A DNA stretch of 64,000 nucleotides from Bosea vaviloviae (GTDB taxonomy: Bacteria; Pseudomonadota; Alphaproteobacteria; Rhizobiales; Beijerinckiaceae): NCBI RefSeq assembly GCF_001741865.1, contig NZ_CP017148.1, forward strand, positions 248,001 to 312,000, given 5' to 3'. The position numbers and the translations under genes are program-made. Below are positions 26,955 through 36,210 of the stretch, piece after piece. Numbering within the stretch: position 1 is the stretch's first letter; every line of letters starts with the position of its first letter. The notes under the pieces were generated by a model, which ran no database searches, had not been told where the DNA came from, and was given only the letters and a program-made list of their open reading frames with translations.

Positions 26955-27958
26955 ACGGCCCGCGCTTCGCCATCGAGATACGCGAGCGATACGGCAACGT
27001 CGTCCGGGATCGGTGGCCCGTTTCAGTCGATCCGCTTCCGAACGAGGTGCTGTCGAGCTGGCTACACCGTCTTGCGCTTGCGAACGGGCTCGCGCCACGT
27101 TCGTTCGCCGACGTCCTTGGGCTGCGCCCGAGGATGTCGCCACGGCTGGAACTCCGGCTTCCGCGCCACGTCGCCGCTTTGCTCGCCCATCAGACTGGCG
27201 TTTCGCATAAATCGATCTCAGCGATGTCGATGACTGGAGACGCTTTGACGGCGCTGCTGCTGCCGTTGCGTGAGAACTCGGACAGAAACCGCTCGAGCTG
27301 GATGCAGTATTGCCCCCTGTGCCTCGCAGACGATGATGTGCCGTATTTTCGCCGGCACTGGCGGCTGGCATCGCGCATCTCCTGCTTCGAGCACGTTACC
27401 GGCCTTCGAGACCGCTGCCCGTCTTGCCGCAGCGGAATCGCATCCTTCAACCAAGGCGAACTGATCCCCCAACATTTCTGCGCACGATGCGGCTTTGACC
27501 TACGATCTGCCTCGAAGACGCAGATCAAAGCAGCGGCGCGTCGGCTAGAACGCTCGATCGAGGACATATGTCGGGTCGAACTGGCAAAGAGACCGGCGTC
27601 TGTCGGTGACCTGATTTCGCGCCTGCTAGGCGCGCCGGTTGCCGCCGATCTCACCTCGGCGAAGTCGCTCACAAACCTATCAGCCTCGATGCGAATTCGT
27701 TGTTTCGAGCGGCTCGCATCGGATCCTCATGATTGGCTGATAACCGACAAGGACGTTGGCGCCGCGTACTGGCGTCGCATGATACTGGCGGCGGGCGGCC
27801 ACCAAGAGTTGATCGCTCGCTTCGCAGACGCCCTAGAGAAGCAACAGGGCTCGCCACGACCGAAGCGCTCCCCGCCAGAGGGAGCTGATCTATCTTCGCT
27901 GCTCGAGGCTTACTGGCGCATGCACGCAGAAGGCCCGCGTCGTGGCAAAAACGGGTAG
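26951..27958 (+). CDS. tniQ: TniQ-family target-selection protein
   Basis: 335 residues. The N-terminus, LPNEVLSSWLHRLALANGLA, is the TniQ signature. Paired zinc knuckles follow (YCPLCLADDD with HWRLASRISCFEH, then CPSC and FCARCG). TniQ/TnsD proteins connect a DNA-bound target factor to the TniB-type ATPase. It overlaps tniB by 4 bp, ending the transposition operon. There is no CRISPR effector or TnsE nearby. Confidence 0.9.
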   Translation: MNGPRFAIEIRERYGNVVRDRWPVSVDPLPNEVLSSWLHRLALANGLAPRSFADVLGLRPRMSPRLELRLPRHVAALLAHQTGVSHKSISAMSMTGDALTALLLPLRENSDRNRSSWMQYCPLCLADDDVPYFRRHWRLASRISCFEHVTGLRDRCPSCRSGIASFNQGELIPQHFCARCGFDLRSASKTQIKAAARRLERSIEDICRVELAKRPASVGDLISRLLGAPVAADLTSAKSLTNLSASMRIRCFERLASDPHDWLITDKDVGAAYWRRMILAAGGHQELIARFADALEKQQGSPRPKRSPPEGADLSSLLEAYWRMHAEGPRRGKNG

Positions 27959-28009
27959 AGGGCTGACGCAGTCCGTCGTCAGAGGATTTGAGACCGTTTT
28001 CGTTTCTCA

Positions 28010-28435
28010 GGAAACCGCAATGGCCTCATCGTCGATGCCGAGCGGACGCAAGCCACGGGCTGGGCCGAACGCGCCGCCGCCGAGGCGATGATCGAGACCA
28101 CCGCGCCGACGGGGAGCGCGACGCTCGGGGCCGACAAGGCCTATTACACAGCCGCGCATGTGGCCGCCCTGCGCGCGCTGCGCGTCACGCCGCATGTGGT
28201 GCAAAATCAGACTAACCGCCGCTCCGCCATCGACGGCCGCACCACCCGACACCCCGGCTACGCCATCAGCCAGTGCATCCGCAAGCGCATCGAGGGGCCG
28301 TTCGGCTCGATGAAGGCCGCCGGAGGCTTCTGGCAAACAAAACATCGCGGACGCGAAAGAGTGCGGTGGATGTTCACCATCCGGGCCGCAGCCTATAACC
28401 TCATTCGACTTCCCTGTCTCTTGGCGACGATTTGA
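28010..28435 (+). pseudogene. IS5-family transposase, C-terminal remnant
   Basis: The frame from about 28010 reads GNRNGLIVDAERTQATGWAE, then GADKAYYTAAHVAALRALRV, NRRSAIDGRTTRHPGY, the catalytic-Glu region IRKRIEGPFGSMKAAGG and AAYNLIRLPCLL. These are the second Asp and Glu parts of IS5/ISL2-type DDE transposases. The N-terminal half is missing. It separates the tni operon from the cargo and may mark how the cargo was acquired. Confidence 0.75.
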
Positions 28436-28599
28436 GGGAGAATGGCGCGCAGCAACGTCACAACGGAAAATCATCGATACTGATCGTGAATTTCAGTAAC
28501 CTAATAATCGCTCAACTTGGAGCCGCTCTCTTTTGCCGCGTTACCTTTGTATTAACGAAATTTCTCCGCTTAATAACGTATGAATCATGATTCCCCCAT

Positions 28600-28632
28600 T
28601 GACATATCCGTATTATGACATCAGCATGACAT
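28600..28632. promoter_or_regulatory. Three TGACAT repeats upstream of the cargo operon
   Basis: TGACAT occurs at 28600-28605, 28616-28621 and 28627-28632, in the AT-rich 270 bp before the methyltransferase gene. The first is part of TTGACATAT, which resembles a -35 element. The spacing is irregular (16 and 11 bp), so calling it a regulator site is tentative. The longest small frame here is only 12 codons. Confidence 0.3.
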
Positions 28633-28711
28633 ATAGCTAGGCAGCCCGCTGCAATCTAACGTTCAGGCCGAGCAAAATCTGGGTTAACGCGCGAAGGATA
28701 CCTACGCAACG

Positions 28712-29512
28712 ATGAGCCAAACTCTCGCCCAAACCAGCAATTATGATCCGGTCGCCCTGCATTACGACAGTACTCGGAATATGCCGCATCAGCTGCTCCA
28801 GTCCCTTTATCAACGGGCAGTTGCGGCGGGTATGCTATTACCCGGGACCAAAGTCCTAGATGCGGGCTGTGGAACAGCCCAGCTCTCTTTACCACTAATC
28901 GAAGAAGGGTACCAAGTGCTTGGGATAGATGTGTCCCAAAAAATGCTCGATATAGCACGCGAAAAAACCAAACAGCACCCCAACGCTGTATTTAAACTCC
29001 TCGACGTCCGACAGACGGGACTACCATCTGGCGAGTACTTCACGGTCGTCGTTTCGAAACTATTTCAGCATGTAGGCTCCTGGGAGAAGGCAGTCCAAGA
29101 GCTTGTCCGTGTAACCCAACATTCTGGCTACGTACTTCATATCAACGAAAAAGACGCTTTTAAAAACGCTGTCCGCAAGCAATTTTCGGCTCTATGCAAT
29201 GAGCGCGGCTACAAACGGCGCTATGTTGGAATTGACAATCGCGCCGAGTTGGCAGGTTCGTTTGAGTCCTGCGGTGCTATTTCAGTACCGTTTGATGCAT
29301 CTGGCCTTGCTTGGGAAAAGACCATTTCCTACGGGGAAGCGCTGACACATCTACGTTTGCGGCTCCACTCGGAATTTTGGATCGTTCCCGACAACATATA
29401 TGACGACCTCCTATCGCAAACAGAAGCGTGGGTTGACAATCATGCGGCTGGGAAGACCACCATCGAGCAGATGCGGCCATATCTCACCGTTGAGTCCTTT
29501 CGCGTCAGCTGA
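28712..29512 (+). CDS. Class I SAM-dependent methyltransferase
   Basis: 266 residues. Motif I is VLDAGCGTAQLSLPL (about 47-61), followed by the acidic strand VLGIDVSQKMLDIAR and FTVVVSKLFQHVGSW (motif IV region). This is a Methyltransf_11/25-type small-molecule enzyme; the substrate is unknown. Codon use is clearly more AT-rich than the tni and plasmid genes, which marks the start of the cargo. It stands about 55 bp before the next gene on the same strand. Confidence 0.8.
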   Translation: MSQTLAQTSNYDPVALHYDSTRNMPHQLLQSLYQRAVAAGMLLPGTKVLDAGCGTAQLSLPLIEEGYQVLGIDVSQKMLDIAREKTKQHPNAVFKLLDVRQTGLPSGEYFTVVVSKLFQHVGSWEKAVQELVRVTQHSGYVLHINEKDAFKNAVRKQFSALCNERGYKRRYVGIDNRAELAGSFESCGAISVPFDASGLAWEKTISYGEALTHLRLRLHSEFWIVPDNIYDDLLSQTEAWVDNHAAGKTTIEQMRPYLTVESFRVS

Positions 29513-29566
29513 TGCTTAAGTGCTTCCCATAGATCACCCCTGCGCCCTTCTCTGCGAGAGCGAACC

Positions 29567-30496
29567 GTGATTGTCCCCAAGCGCATTCTGGTTACCCCTG
29601 CCTCGCTTTGTGCTGATCGCGACCTACTATCCCCGCTCGCTGCTTTTCACTCCATCGAGTATTCCGCGCAGCATCTACCATCAGACCTCGATCGCTACTC
29701 AGCCCTAATACTGGGGAACGAAACATTCGACCGCGAGTCGTTCCGTGCTGCCCGGAACCTGCGTATAATAGTCCGATATGGCGTAACTTTTCACAATGTT
29801 GATCTGCGAGCCGCAGCAGATCACAACGTCGTTGTAACACACTGTCCACAGATAGCGACCACATCCGTAAGTGAGTATGTACTAGCCACTTCTTTGCTTA
29901 TGATCAAGCAGTTGAATCACGTAAATAAGCGACCTTCTCGTGAGTTGACGGAATTCAAATTTGCTGACTTTTCGAACAAATCGTTCGGAGTAATCGGACT
30001 TGGAAATATCGGGGAACGTGTTGCGCGTACCATGCAGGCACTCGGCTTACGGGTTCTTATCTATAATCGATCTGATAAATCTCCAACATGCGACAAATTA
30101 GGAGTCACGCAAACTACTTTAGAGCGCGTTCTGCAGTATTCAGATATAGTATCTGTGCATCTAACGCTAAACGACGAAACGCGCGGCTTGATGGGTCACG
30201 GGCAATTCAAACACATGCGCGCGGGCGCTCTTTTCATCAACACGTCCCAGGCAGGTCTCGTTGACCCAGCAGCCTTGGCAGTCGCACTCGAGTCAGGACA
30301 TTTGGGAGGCGTGGTCTCAGATTTCACCTACCCCGGATTCGATCTAGCAGCTTATCCCAATAGTTTCGTTACGCCACACATCTCGAGCCGTTCAATCCTC
30401 TCTACCACGCAGAAGGTTGCTTTGGTTGTCGACACAATTCGCGATTACTTCAATGGATCAAAGCCCCCACTGCCCAATCAAATAAATCCGGCGTGA
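29567..30496 (+). CDS. 2-hydroxyacid dehydrogenase-like protein, active site degenerate
   Basis: 309 residues with the D-isomer 2-hydroxyacid dehydrogenase fold. GVIGLGNIGERVARTMQALG is the NAD(P) loop, DIVSVHLTLNDETRGLMG is the mid-domain signature, and TPHISSRS carries the catalytic His. The usual N-x-S-R-G-x-x-V-D segment is here INTSQAGLVD, so the substrate-binding Arg is Gln. The acidic residue of the D-x-F-x-x-EP region is also missing (SDFTYPGFD). Either the substrate differs or the protein binds NAD without ordinary dehydrogenase chemistry. It sits in the cargo operon between the methyltransferase and phosphatase genes. Confidence 0.8.
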   Translation: MIVPKRILVTPASLCADRDLLSPLAAFHSIEYSAQHLPSDLDRYSALILGNETFDRESFRAARNLRIIVRYGVTFHNVDLRAAADHNVVVTHCPQIATTSVSEYVLATSLLMIKQLNHVNKRPSRELTEFKFADFSNKSFGVIGLGNIGERVARTMQALGLRVLIYNRSDKSPTCDKLGVTQTTLERVLQYSDIVSVHLTLNDETRGLMGHGQFKHMRAGALFINTSQAGLVDPAALAVALESGHLGGVVSDFTYPGFDLAAYPNSFVTPHISSRSILSTTQKVALVVDTIRDYFNGSKPPLPNQINPA

Positions 30497-30505
30497 GCGG
30501 AACAG

Positions 30506-31126
30506 ATGTCGGAGTGCCTACATACGTCACCTATAGTCATCATGGCCCGCCACGGCCAAACCGCAAACGCAGGTCACAACTGGGGACTCCTAGAGGTTCC
30601 GCTCAGCACTGCGGGCATCGCAACTGCCGAACAAATGCGCTTAAGACTGCTACCGTATTGTGCTGTGCGCATATACTGCAGTCCGCAGCAGAGAGCTAAA
30701 GATACCGCGACCATCATATCGGGTCGCAATATACCCGTCGAAATAGATAGCCGCCTTTCGGCGAAAGATTACGGTATCTATAATGGAGAAACAAAGCAGG
30801 TAGTGCGCAATATTCGGGGGCCTCATTTGAGTGACGAAGATCTATGGCGATGGACTCCTCCCGGCGGAGAGAGCTACATAACTGTGGGGCGCCGTATATT
30901 GTCCTTCCTGCGCGCGCTCATTGACCTCCCGCCCGGTGTTGTCATCGCGGTTACACACGAAGGCCTTTTGAAGGTATTCTCCTCCCTGATCGCGCAGGAT
31001 CAGGGGCACATCCGTCTCGGATACGACTATGGCCACACGATTATAGCCTCGATAACAAATTCCGCGCTCACCTCCAGCGAGGCGTTCCTCGACGCACTCT
31101 TTGAACGCTCAACACCATCGACTTAA
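30506..31126 (+). CDS. Histidine phosphatase superfamily protein
   Basis: 206 residues. IVIMARHGQTANAG is the RHG motif with the nucleophilic His, SPQQRAKDTATII carries the second conserved Arg, and AVTHEGLLKV carries the second His. This resembles phosphoglycerate-mutase-like or CobC-like phosphatases of small molecules. It starts 9 bp after the dehydrogenase-like gene. In a locus with a kinase-like and a nucleotidyltransferase gene it may remove a phosphate introduced during biosynthesis (inference). Confidence 0.85.
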   Translation: MSECLHTSPIVIMARHGQTANAGHNWGLLEVPLSTAGIATAEQMRLRLLPYCAVRIYCSPQQRAKDTATIISGRNIPVEIDSRLSAKDYGIYNGETKQVVRNIRGPHLSDEDLWRWTPPGGESYITVGRRILSFLRALIDLPPGVVIAVTHEGLLKVFSSLIAQDQGHIRLGYDYGHTIIASITNSALTSSEAFLDALFERSTPST

Positions 31127-31171
31127 ACTCAAGCATACTGCTTCGCTGTACTGACCAAGAAGGACACAATA

Positions 31172-32284
31172 ATGAGCGCTAAGAACGGAGAACGTATCTG
31201 TATTGCCTACGGCGGTGGCTACGTCATCGTCAACGGAGCGACTTCTTCTGTGTGCGAGTTATTAGCATCAGAACTCGGCGGATTCTTCACAATCGGCGCA
31301 GAACTCCCTCACGAAGGGAACCTCGTAGGTGAAGTCACATTCCATCATGACCCCGCAGCCAGGGACGATATCGAGAAGACGTTCCGACGGTCAAAGGGGG
31401 TTCCACTAGTCATGCATGCGCCTTCGGATCCGAAACACCGACGATATGGTATCAAAATTGAGGCGCCGTCGAGCACATATGTTATCCGAACCACAAAGGC
31501 CGGGACGTTCAAATACGATCGGGAGACTGCAAAGATTGCCGTCTATCACGCTGATGAAATCGACGGTGGAAAGGAGTTGAGGCGAGTCATAAGGGACCAG
31601 CTTTTTGTTCCCTGGCTGGAGCAGCAAGGATACTTCGCCATCCATAGCGCTGCCTTTGCAAATACATTGGGAGATGGAACCCTCGTTGTCGGCCAAGGTG
31701 GAAGCGGTAAAACGACGTTCTTCGTCTCGGCACTCGCACAGCGATCTTATCGAATGCTCTCTACCGACCGCACCTTAGTCAAGTTAACCGACGAGGGGAT
31801 CCTGGCCTTGGGAGTTCCGGAGGCGGTGAATTTTCTGCCCGGAACGCTCGCACAGTTCCCAGAGCTTCGGGACTTATCTGAGAGTTCACCTGCTGAACGC
31901 TTCTGGGCGAGGAACTCGAAATTCCATGTGCCGTGGCGGCTTCTCTACGGGCGCTTCGCGGCCCAGCCCTCCCACAGTAAGGTCCTGCTTAAGAGGATCG
32001 TCTTCCCTGAGTACGGGGCACAATGGGAATGTCGCACCCTTAGCCCTGCGGAGACGCGCGAGAAACTTGAAGAAGAGTTACTCACAGCAGACCGCGACCT
32101 CCCCGTCCCAAACTGGATGGAAATCTACAAGCAAAGAGATACGTCAGCGGAAACCCTGCTGGAGTCAATGAGCCATGTCCATGCGGAGGCGGTGCGCTGG
32201 AATGGGGTCTCCGAAATCTCCCGCTACCTAGCGCACGCAACTCGACCTGAAAGAGAATCTGTAATGCCTTTGGGACCGCGATGA
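31172..32284 (+). CDS. HPr-kinase-like P-loop protein
   Basis: 370 residues. The C-terminal half has LVVGQGGSGKTTFFVSALAQ (Walker A, about 170-188) and SYRMLSTDRTLVKL (HprK-like Walker B/second motif). The N-terminal 140 residues are unrecognised. HprK-like proteins of this kind accompany peptide-tailoring loci; for example, lasso peptide kinases phosphorylate the C-terminal residue of their precursor. No precursor, B or C protein is seen here, so the substrate is open. The stop overlaps the MFS start (ATGA), tying export to this step. Confidence 0.7.
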   Translation: MSAKNGERICIAYGGGYVIVNGATSSVCELLASELGGFFTIGAELPHEGNLVGEVTFHHDPAARDDIEKTFRRSKGVPLVMHAPSDPKHRRYGIKIEAPSSTYVIRTTKAGTFKYDRETAKIAVYHADEIDGGKELRRVIRDQLFVPWLEQQGYFAIHSAAFANTLGDGTLVVGQGGSGKTTFFVSALAQRSYRMLSTDRTLVKLTDEGILALGVPEAVNFLPGTLAQFPELRDLSESSPAERFWARNSKFHVPWRLLYGRFAAQPSHSKVLLKRIVFPEYGAQWECRTLSPAETREKLEEELLTADRDLPVPNWMEIYKQRDTSAETLLESMSHVHAEAVRWNGVSEISRYLAHATRPERESVMPLGPR

Positions 32285-33531
32285 CGAACACAGATCACGA
32301 GACAATCACTACAAATGGGTTGTCAGCGGTACTGGAGCTCGTTGCGCTGCCTAAGTTCTTGCTTTACATTTTGGGGAATACGATTTCGCTCACAGGAAGC
32401 TCCATACAGCGGATCGCCATTCTATGGTTTCTCTGGAATGAAGCGAAGTCAACGGCGGTTCTAGGGCTATTTGCGCTCCTAAGCTTCGGTCCGTCAATGA
32501 TTACCTTATTATATGGCGGACTACTCGCAGACACTGTCGACCAAATGCGAATTATTACTTGGTCTAAAGCCGTTCTCACTATCCAGGCCCTTGTACTCGT
32601 GATTGCCGTACCATTTGACATGCTCTCGATAAATTTGGTCCTTGCGCTGGCCGTAGTCCAAAGTTTGATATACGGAATCAACCAACCCTCGAATTTGGCG
32701 TTTATCAGCAACTCGGTTCCTCGTCGGCTCCTCGGCCAGGCGTTAACACTAAATACCGTCGGATCATATGTCGCACGCGTCAGTGGCCCTCTTCTGGGTG
32801 GGTGGATTCTGAGTACGCACGGGCTCCAGATGGCGTTCGTTGTGAACTTCCTCAGTTATCTTCCGTTATTCGCAGCTATTGCCATCGTCGGCTCGATTAC
32901 CTCTTCCTCAACCCATGTGGACAAGCAAAGCAGCCACCAGCGGATCGCAGGAGGATTTCAAATTGCCGTAGGGAGAAGAGATATTGCGGTGACGCTGACT
33001 GCCTACCTCGCAACCGCAGTAACCATTCGCTCATACGCAGACTTCCTGCCCGCAATCGTAGATGGATCCTCGACGGACCACGCACTGTTCCTCGGGTATC
33101 TGAACGCCGCGATCGCCGTTGGTGCCTTGCTAGGAACACTGCCTACGGTATACACGGCTACTAATTACGCTCGTTACGTTCTTCTGATAGCCTCTAACAT
33201 CACATTGGCATGTGCGGTAGTTTTTCTTTTTTATCCTACTCCCTTCCCAGTAAGGCTCTTACTGGCACTGGTCGCCGGAATGTCAACGGTTATCGGAGGG
33301 GTTGGCGCACAGACTATCCTCGCCTCGCTGGCTGAGGACTCCTCACGTGGTCGGGTTCTTAGCATCTATACGCTGATCTTCCGAGGAGGGCCTGCTGCCA
33401 GCGGAGCTTTCATCGGTGTCGTCGCGGCTAAGTATGGAATGGCATCCACGTTTGCTGCCGCGTCCGTACTTTGCGGGCTGGTCAGCGCGGTCGCGTGGAG
33501 AGAGCGTCAGCAGCTGAGGGTCGGCCAATGA
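32281..33531 (+). CDS. MFS exporter, EntS-like (MFS_3)
   Basis: 416 residues with about 11-12 hydrophobic helices. IAILWFLWNEAKSTAVLGL and LYGGLLADTVDQMRI are the typical loop between helices 2 and 3, and SGPLLGGWIL lies near helix 6. It resembles the enterobactin-exporter branch, which secretes natural products. It is coupled to the HprK-like gene by a 4-bp overlap. It implies that the locus makes a small molecule or modified peptide that leaves the cell, or confers self-protection. Confidence 0.8.
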   Translation: MTNTDHETITTNGLSAVLELVALPKFLLYILGNTISLTGSSIQRIAILWFLWNEAKSTAVLGLFALLSFGPSMITLLYGGLLADTVDQMRIITWSKAVLTIQALVLVIAVPFDMLSINLVLALAVVQSLIYGINQPSNLAFISNSVPRRLLGQALTLNTVGSYVARVSGPLLGGWILSTHGLQMAFVVNFLSYLPLFAAIAIVGSITSSSTHVDKQSSHQRIAGGFQIAVGRRDIAVTLTAYLATAVTIRSYADFLPAIVDGSSTDHALFLGYLNAAIAVGALLGTLPTVYTATNYARYVLLIASNITLACAVVFLFYPTPFPVRLLLALVAGMSTVIGGVGAQTILASLAEDSSRGRVLSIYTLIFRGGPAASGAFIGVVAAKYGMASTFAAASVLCGLVSAVAWRERQQLRVGQ

Positions 33532-33613
33532 GCGTCCGATATGCAGGTCACCTTGAGCAGTGTTCCATCCATCCTAAAGTGAGAGCTCGAGGCTATCATT
33601 TGAATAGGTTGTC

Positions 33614-35170
33614 ATGACTGAGCGCGGAGCCACAGAATTCCTACTTTGGATTGCTCGCTCTGGCGAGGAAGGGGCACATATCGGTTGGCGTGACCTCGAT
33701 GATGCTAGGCTTTTCGAGTTAGCAAAAAAGCATCGCGTTGTCGGGCGTGCGCTAGCTTGCCTGCAACGAGAGGACGCGCACCGGCGACACGCGTCCCTGG
33801 TTGAGCTTCTTAGCGAGGAGTTCGTCCGGATTAAAACAGCCGCTCGCTTACAGAGCGAGGTGACCGAGTCGTTCTTGTCGGTGGCCCGCCAAGCAGGCGG
33901 GCAGTTCGTACTGATCAAGGGAAATACCGTATTCGATCTTTTGGGTGGAGAGTTTCGTCTGCGAAAGACAAGCGATATCGATATGATTTCCAGTAAGCCT
34001 GACGCATTGCACAGCCACTTGCTCGATCTCGGGTACGTGCACTCCTGGAAGGCCTCAAGTCATGAGGAGATAAATATACGATATCAAGGCACATTAGTTG
34101 ACGTGCACAAGTATTTTCCACTCTTTCGTATGACGCGAGGCGAGCGGGCCATTCCTGCTCCAATCAACTCGCAGGCCTTCGGGCTTAATCTCCGTACCAA
34201 CAATCTGGAGCTTGTCGCGCTGGGCGTCGATGAAATCATAGAGGGCTCGATATACATCCCTCACATCGACGGCCATCCAATTCTTCGGCCGGCACCCGCG
34301 CTTGCCGCGTTCATCACGGCAATGCATTTGTATGGCGACTTCGTGCGAGCGTATCCCGCGCTGATGCGGTTTCGACCCTTGGTGCGCTTGTTTGAACTCT
34401 TGGAATTAGACGAACTTATCGGGCACGTTGACTTTGATCCTGTCAAGTTTCGCGTTTATGTGGATTCCCATGGGGTCCGAAACGAAATGGTGCAAGTCGC
34501 CAGAATTATGGCTCAAGTGACGGGGAACCGTAGGCTGTTCGAATTACTGGGAGCGCCGTACTACAATGGAAACGAATACGAATTATTCGTCGCCTTTGGC
34601 TTCTCTGTCAGCCGAGAATATGACGTCACCGACCTCTTAATTAGACCTCTCGGGTTATGTGGACTATTAAGCGGCGAGGCGATTGAAACGCTGGTGTTCG
34701 AGGATCGCAGTGTCACGCCACTTGTTGGTGGGAACTCCGCAGTGAAGCCTACATACTGGGGCGAAAAGAATTTTCCTGCAATCATTTCTGTATGCCGACA
34801 GGAGCGTATGCTAGAATTTACTATCGAATACCTGGAATCCCAACTGCCATCTCCATATATTTCTATCACCCTGGGGCAGGATTATTACAGAATATTCCCT
34901 GAATGTCGTGGGAGGGAGACTTCTACTATGGTGAATAGCGCGCACGAAATACAGGCCATGGAGGTGTGTTTGGGGGCTCTAATGCAGAAAGTGCGCGTCT
35001 GCATAGAGGCGGGTATGGGGCACCGCGGCGAGGAGATGCTCGACGCGACGTTGACTCTCGGAAATGTCTCAGGCGCCACGATGGATCTGGGTCTCTTTGT
35101 TCCGTATCGGTGTGTCCTGCCACCTCAATTCGACCAGCAGGGCACGCCCAGGCGTTCCGCCTTGCCGTAG
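33614..35170 (+). CDS. NTP_transf_5-type nucleotidyltransferase
   Basis: 518 residues. FVLIKGNTVFDLLGGEFRLR followed by KTSDIDMIS gives the KG...D...R...SDID pattern of NTP_transf_5 nucleotidyltransferases, with a third acidic residue in GTLVDVHKYF. The C-terminal 250 residues are unrecognised and rich in beta-strand predictions. Such enzymes add nucleotidyl groups to peptides or polysaccharide intermediates. Like its neighbours it is AT-rich. Coexistence with an HprK-like protein resembles tailoring pairs in some peptide loci, but this combination is not one I can name. Confidence 0.7.
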   Translation: MTERGATEFLLWIARSGEEGAHIGWRDLDDARLFELAKKHRVVGRALACLQREDAHRRHASLVELLSEEFVRIKTAARLQSEVTESFLSVARQAGGQFVLIKGNTVFDLLGGEFRLRKTSDIDMISSKPDALHSHLLDLGYVHSWKASSHEEINIRYQGTLVDVHKYFPLFRMTRGERAIPAPINSQAFGLNLRTNNLELVALGVDEIIEGSIYIPHIDGHPILRPAPALAAFITAMHLYGDFVRAYPALMRFRPLVRLFELLELDELIGHVDFDPVKFRVYVDSHGVRNEMVQVARIMAQVTGNRRLFELLGAPYYNGNEYELFVAFGFSVSREYDVTDLLIRPLGLCGLLSGEAIETLVFEDRSVTPLVGGNSAVKPTYWGEKNFPAIISVCRQERMLEFTIEYLESQLPSPYISITLGQDYYRIFPECRGRETSTMVNSAHEIQAMEVCLGALMQKVRVCIEAGMGHRGEEMLDATLTLGNVSGATMDLGLFVPYRCVLPPQFDQQGTPRRSALP

Positions 35171-35189
35171 TTCAAAGGAACTTAGCGCA

Positions 35190-36197
35190 ATGATAATACA
35201 TTTGCCCTGGCTTATCTTTCTCGGCGATGCACGGGATCAGATTGCTGCAAAGACGGGATTTGCGATAGCGCACTGGCAGCGTGAACGCTGCGTCGGACAA
35301 ATGCGCTTTGAGAACTGCCGGGCGGACTGTGGGCTTGCTGACGTAGGGCTAGAGCAAGCTGCTGCAGCAGGCACAAAGACTATGGTTCTTGGGGTTGCCA
35401 TAGGCGGCGGAGAAATTCCCAAGTCTTGGGAACCCGTCATCATTAGGGCGATGGAACTGGGCATGGACATCGCGAATGGGTTGCACACAAGACTGGCGTC
35501 GTCGCCAGCAATTGCAGAAGCCGCCGCCCGGTACGGGCGTCGGCTATTCGATGTACGACATCCGACTCAAACGTTTGCGCTTGCGACTGGCAAGCCCCGG
35601 TCTGGAAAACGAGTTCTTACGGTTGGCACAGACGCGTCGGTCGGTAAAATGCTTGCGGCTCTGCACATAGCCCGCGGGCTGCAAGCATGTGGAAGAGATG
35701 CGCGTTTCAGGGCGACCGGGCAAACGGGAATTCTTGTTTCCGGAGAGGGAGTCGCAATCGACGCAGTTCCAGGCGATTTCATTGCTGGTGCCATCGAATG
35801 GTTGTCGCCTGCAATTCCGGAAGGAAGCTGGGACGTAATAGAGGGGCAGGGCTCGCTCTTCCATCCTGCGTATGCAGGGGTTACTCTGGGTCTCTTGCAT
35901 GGAGCGCGGCCGGATTTTCTTGTGATGTGTCACGATCCGGCTCGTGCGCATATGCGTGGCCTTCCTAACTATCCGGTTCCTGATCTTAAGGCCTGCTTCG
36001 ATGTGCATCTGAATGGAGCCCGTTTAACCAACCCCGAAGTCAAACCAGCTGGCATATGCTTGAATACGTCGAGTCTTAGCCGTGCCGAAGCGAACATTAT
36101 GAGGGATAAATTCGAGCGGGAATTCGATCTTCCCACGTGTGATCCGCTCATTACCGGTGTCGGTCCCATTGTTGATCGAATGCTGCGCGGACTGTGA
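35190..36197 (+). CDS. DUF1611 / DgcN-like protein
   Basis: 335 residues from the ATG at 35190 (AAGGAAC upstream; the open frame begins earlier but overlaps the previous gene). LIFLGDARDQIAAKTGFAIA opens the protein, LTVGTDASVGKMLAALHIA is the P-loop-like motif, RATGQTGILVSGEGVAIDAV follows, and IEGQGSLFHPAYAGVTLGLL is the family hallmark. DUF1611 members include DgcN of a D-glutamate catabolic pathway. Here no DgcA partner is present, so a role on a related acidic D-amino acid or N-acyl step is only a suggestion. Confidence 0.8.
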   Translation: MIIHLPWLIFLGDARDQIAAKTGFAIAHWQRERCVGQMRFENCRADCGLADVGLEQAAAAGTKTMVLGVAIGGGEIPKSWEPVIIRAMELGMDIANGLHTRLASSPAIAEAAARYGRRLFDVRHPTQTFALATGKPRSGKRVLTVGTDASVGKMLAALHIARGLQACGRDARFRATGQTGILVSGEGVAIDAVPGDFIAGAIEWLSPAIPEGSWDVIEGQGSLFHPAYAGVTLGLLHGARPDFLVMCHDPARAHMRGLPNYPVPDLKACFDVHLNGARLTNPEVKPAGICLNTSSLSRAEANIMRDKFEREFDLPTCDPLITGVGPIVDRMLRGL

Positions 36198-36210
36198 GCA
36201 ACAGGGAAAA

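Noticed and set aside
26951..28000. CRISPR-associated transposon
   Set aside because: TniQ is present but there is no repeat-spacer array or Cas effector anywhere in the window.
28441..28711. Precursor peptide for a RiPP-type product
   Set aside because: The longest forward small frame in this gap is about 12 codons (MNHDSPIDISVL) and has no leader-like or repeated core; other gaps in the cargo are too short. A precursor elsewhere cannot be excluded.
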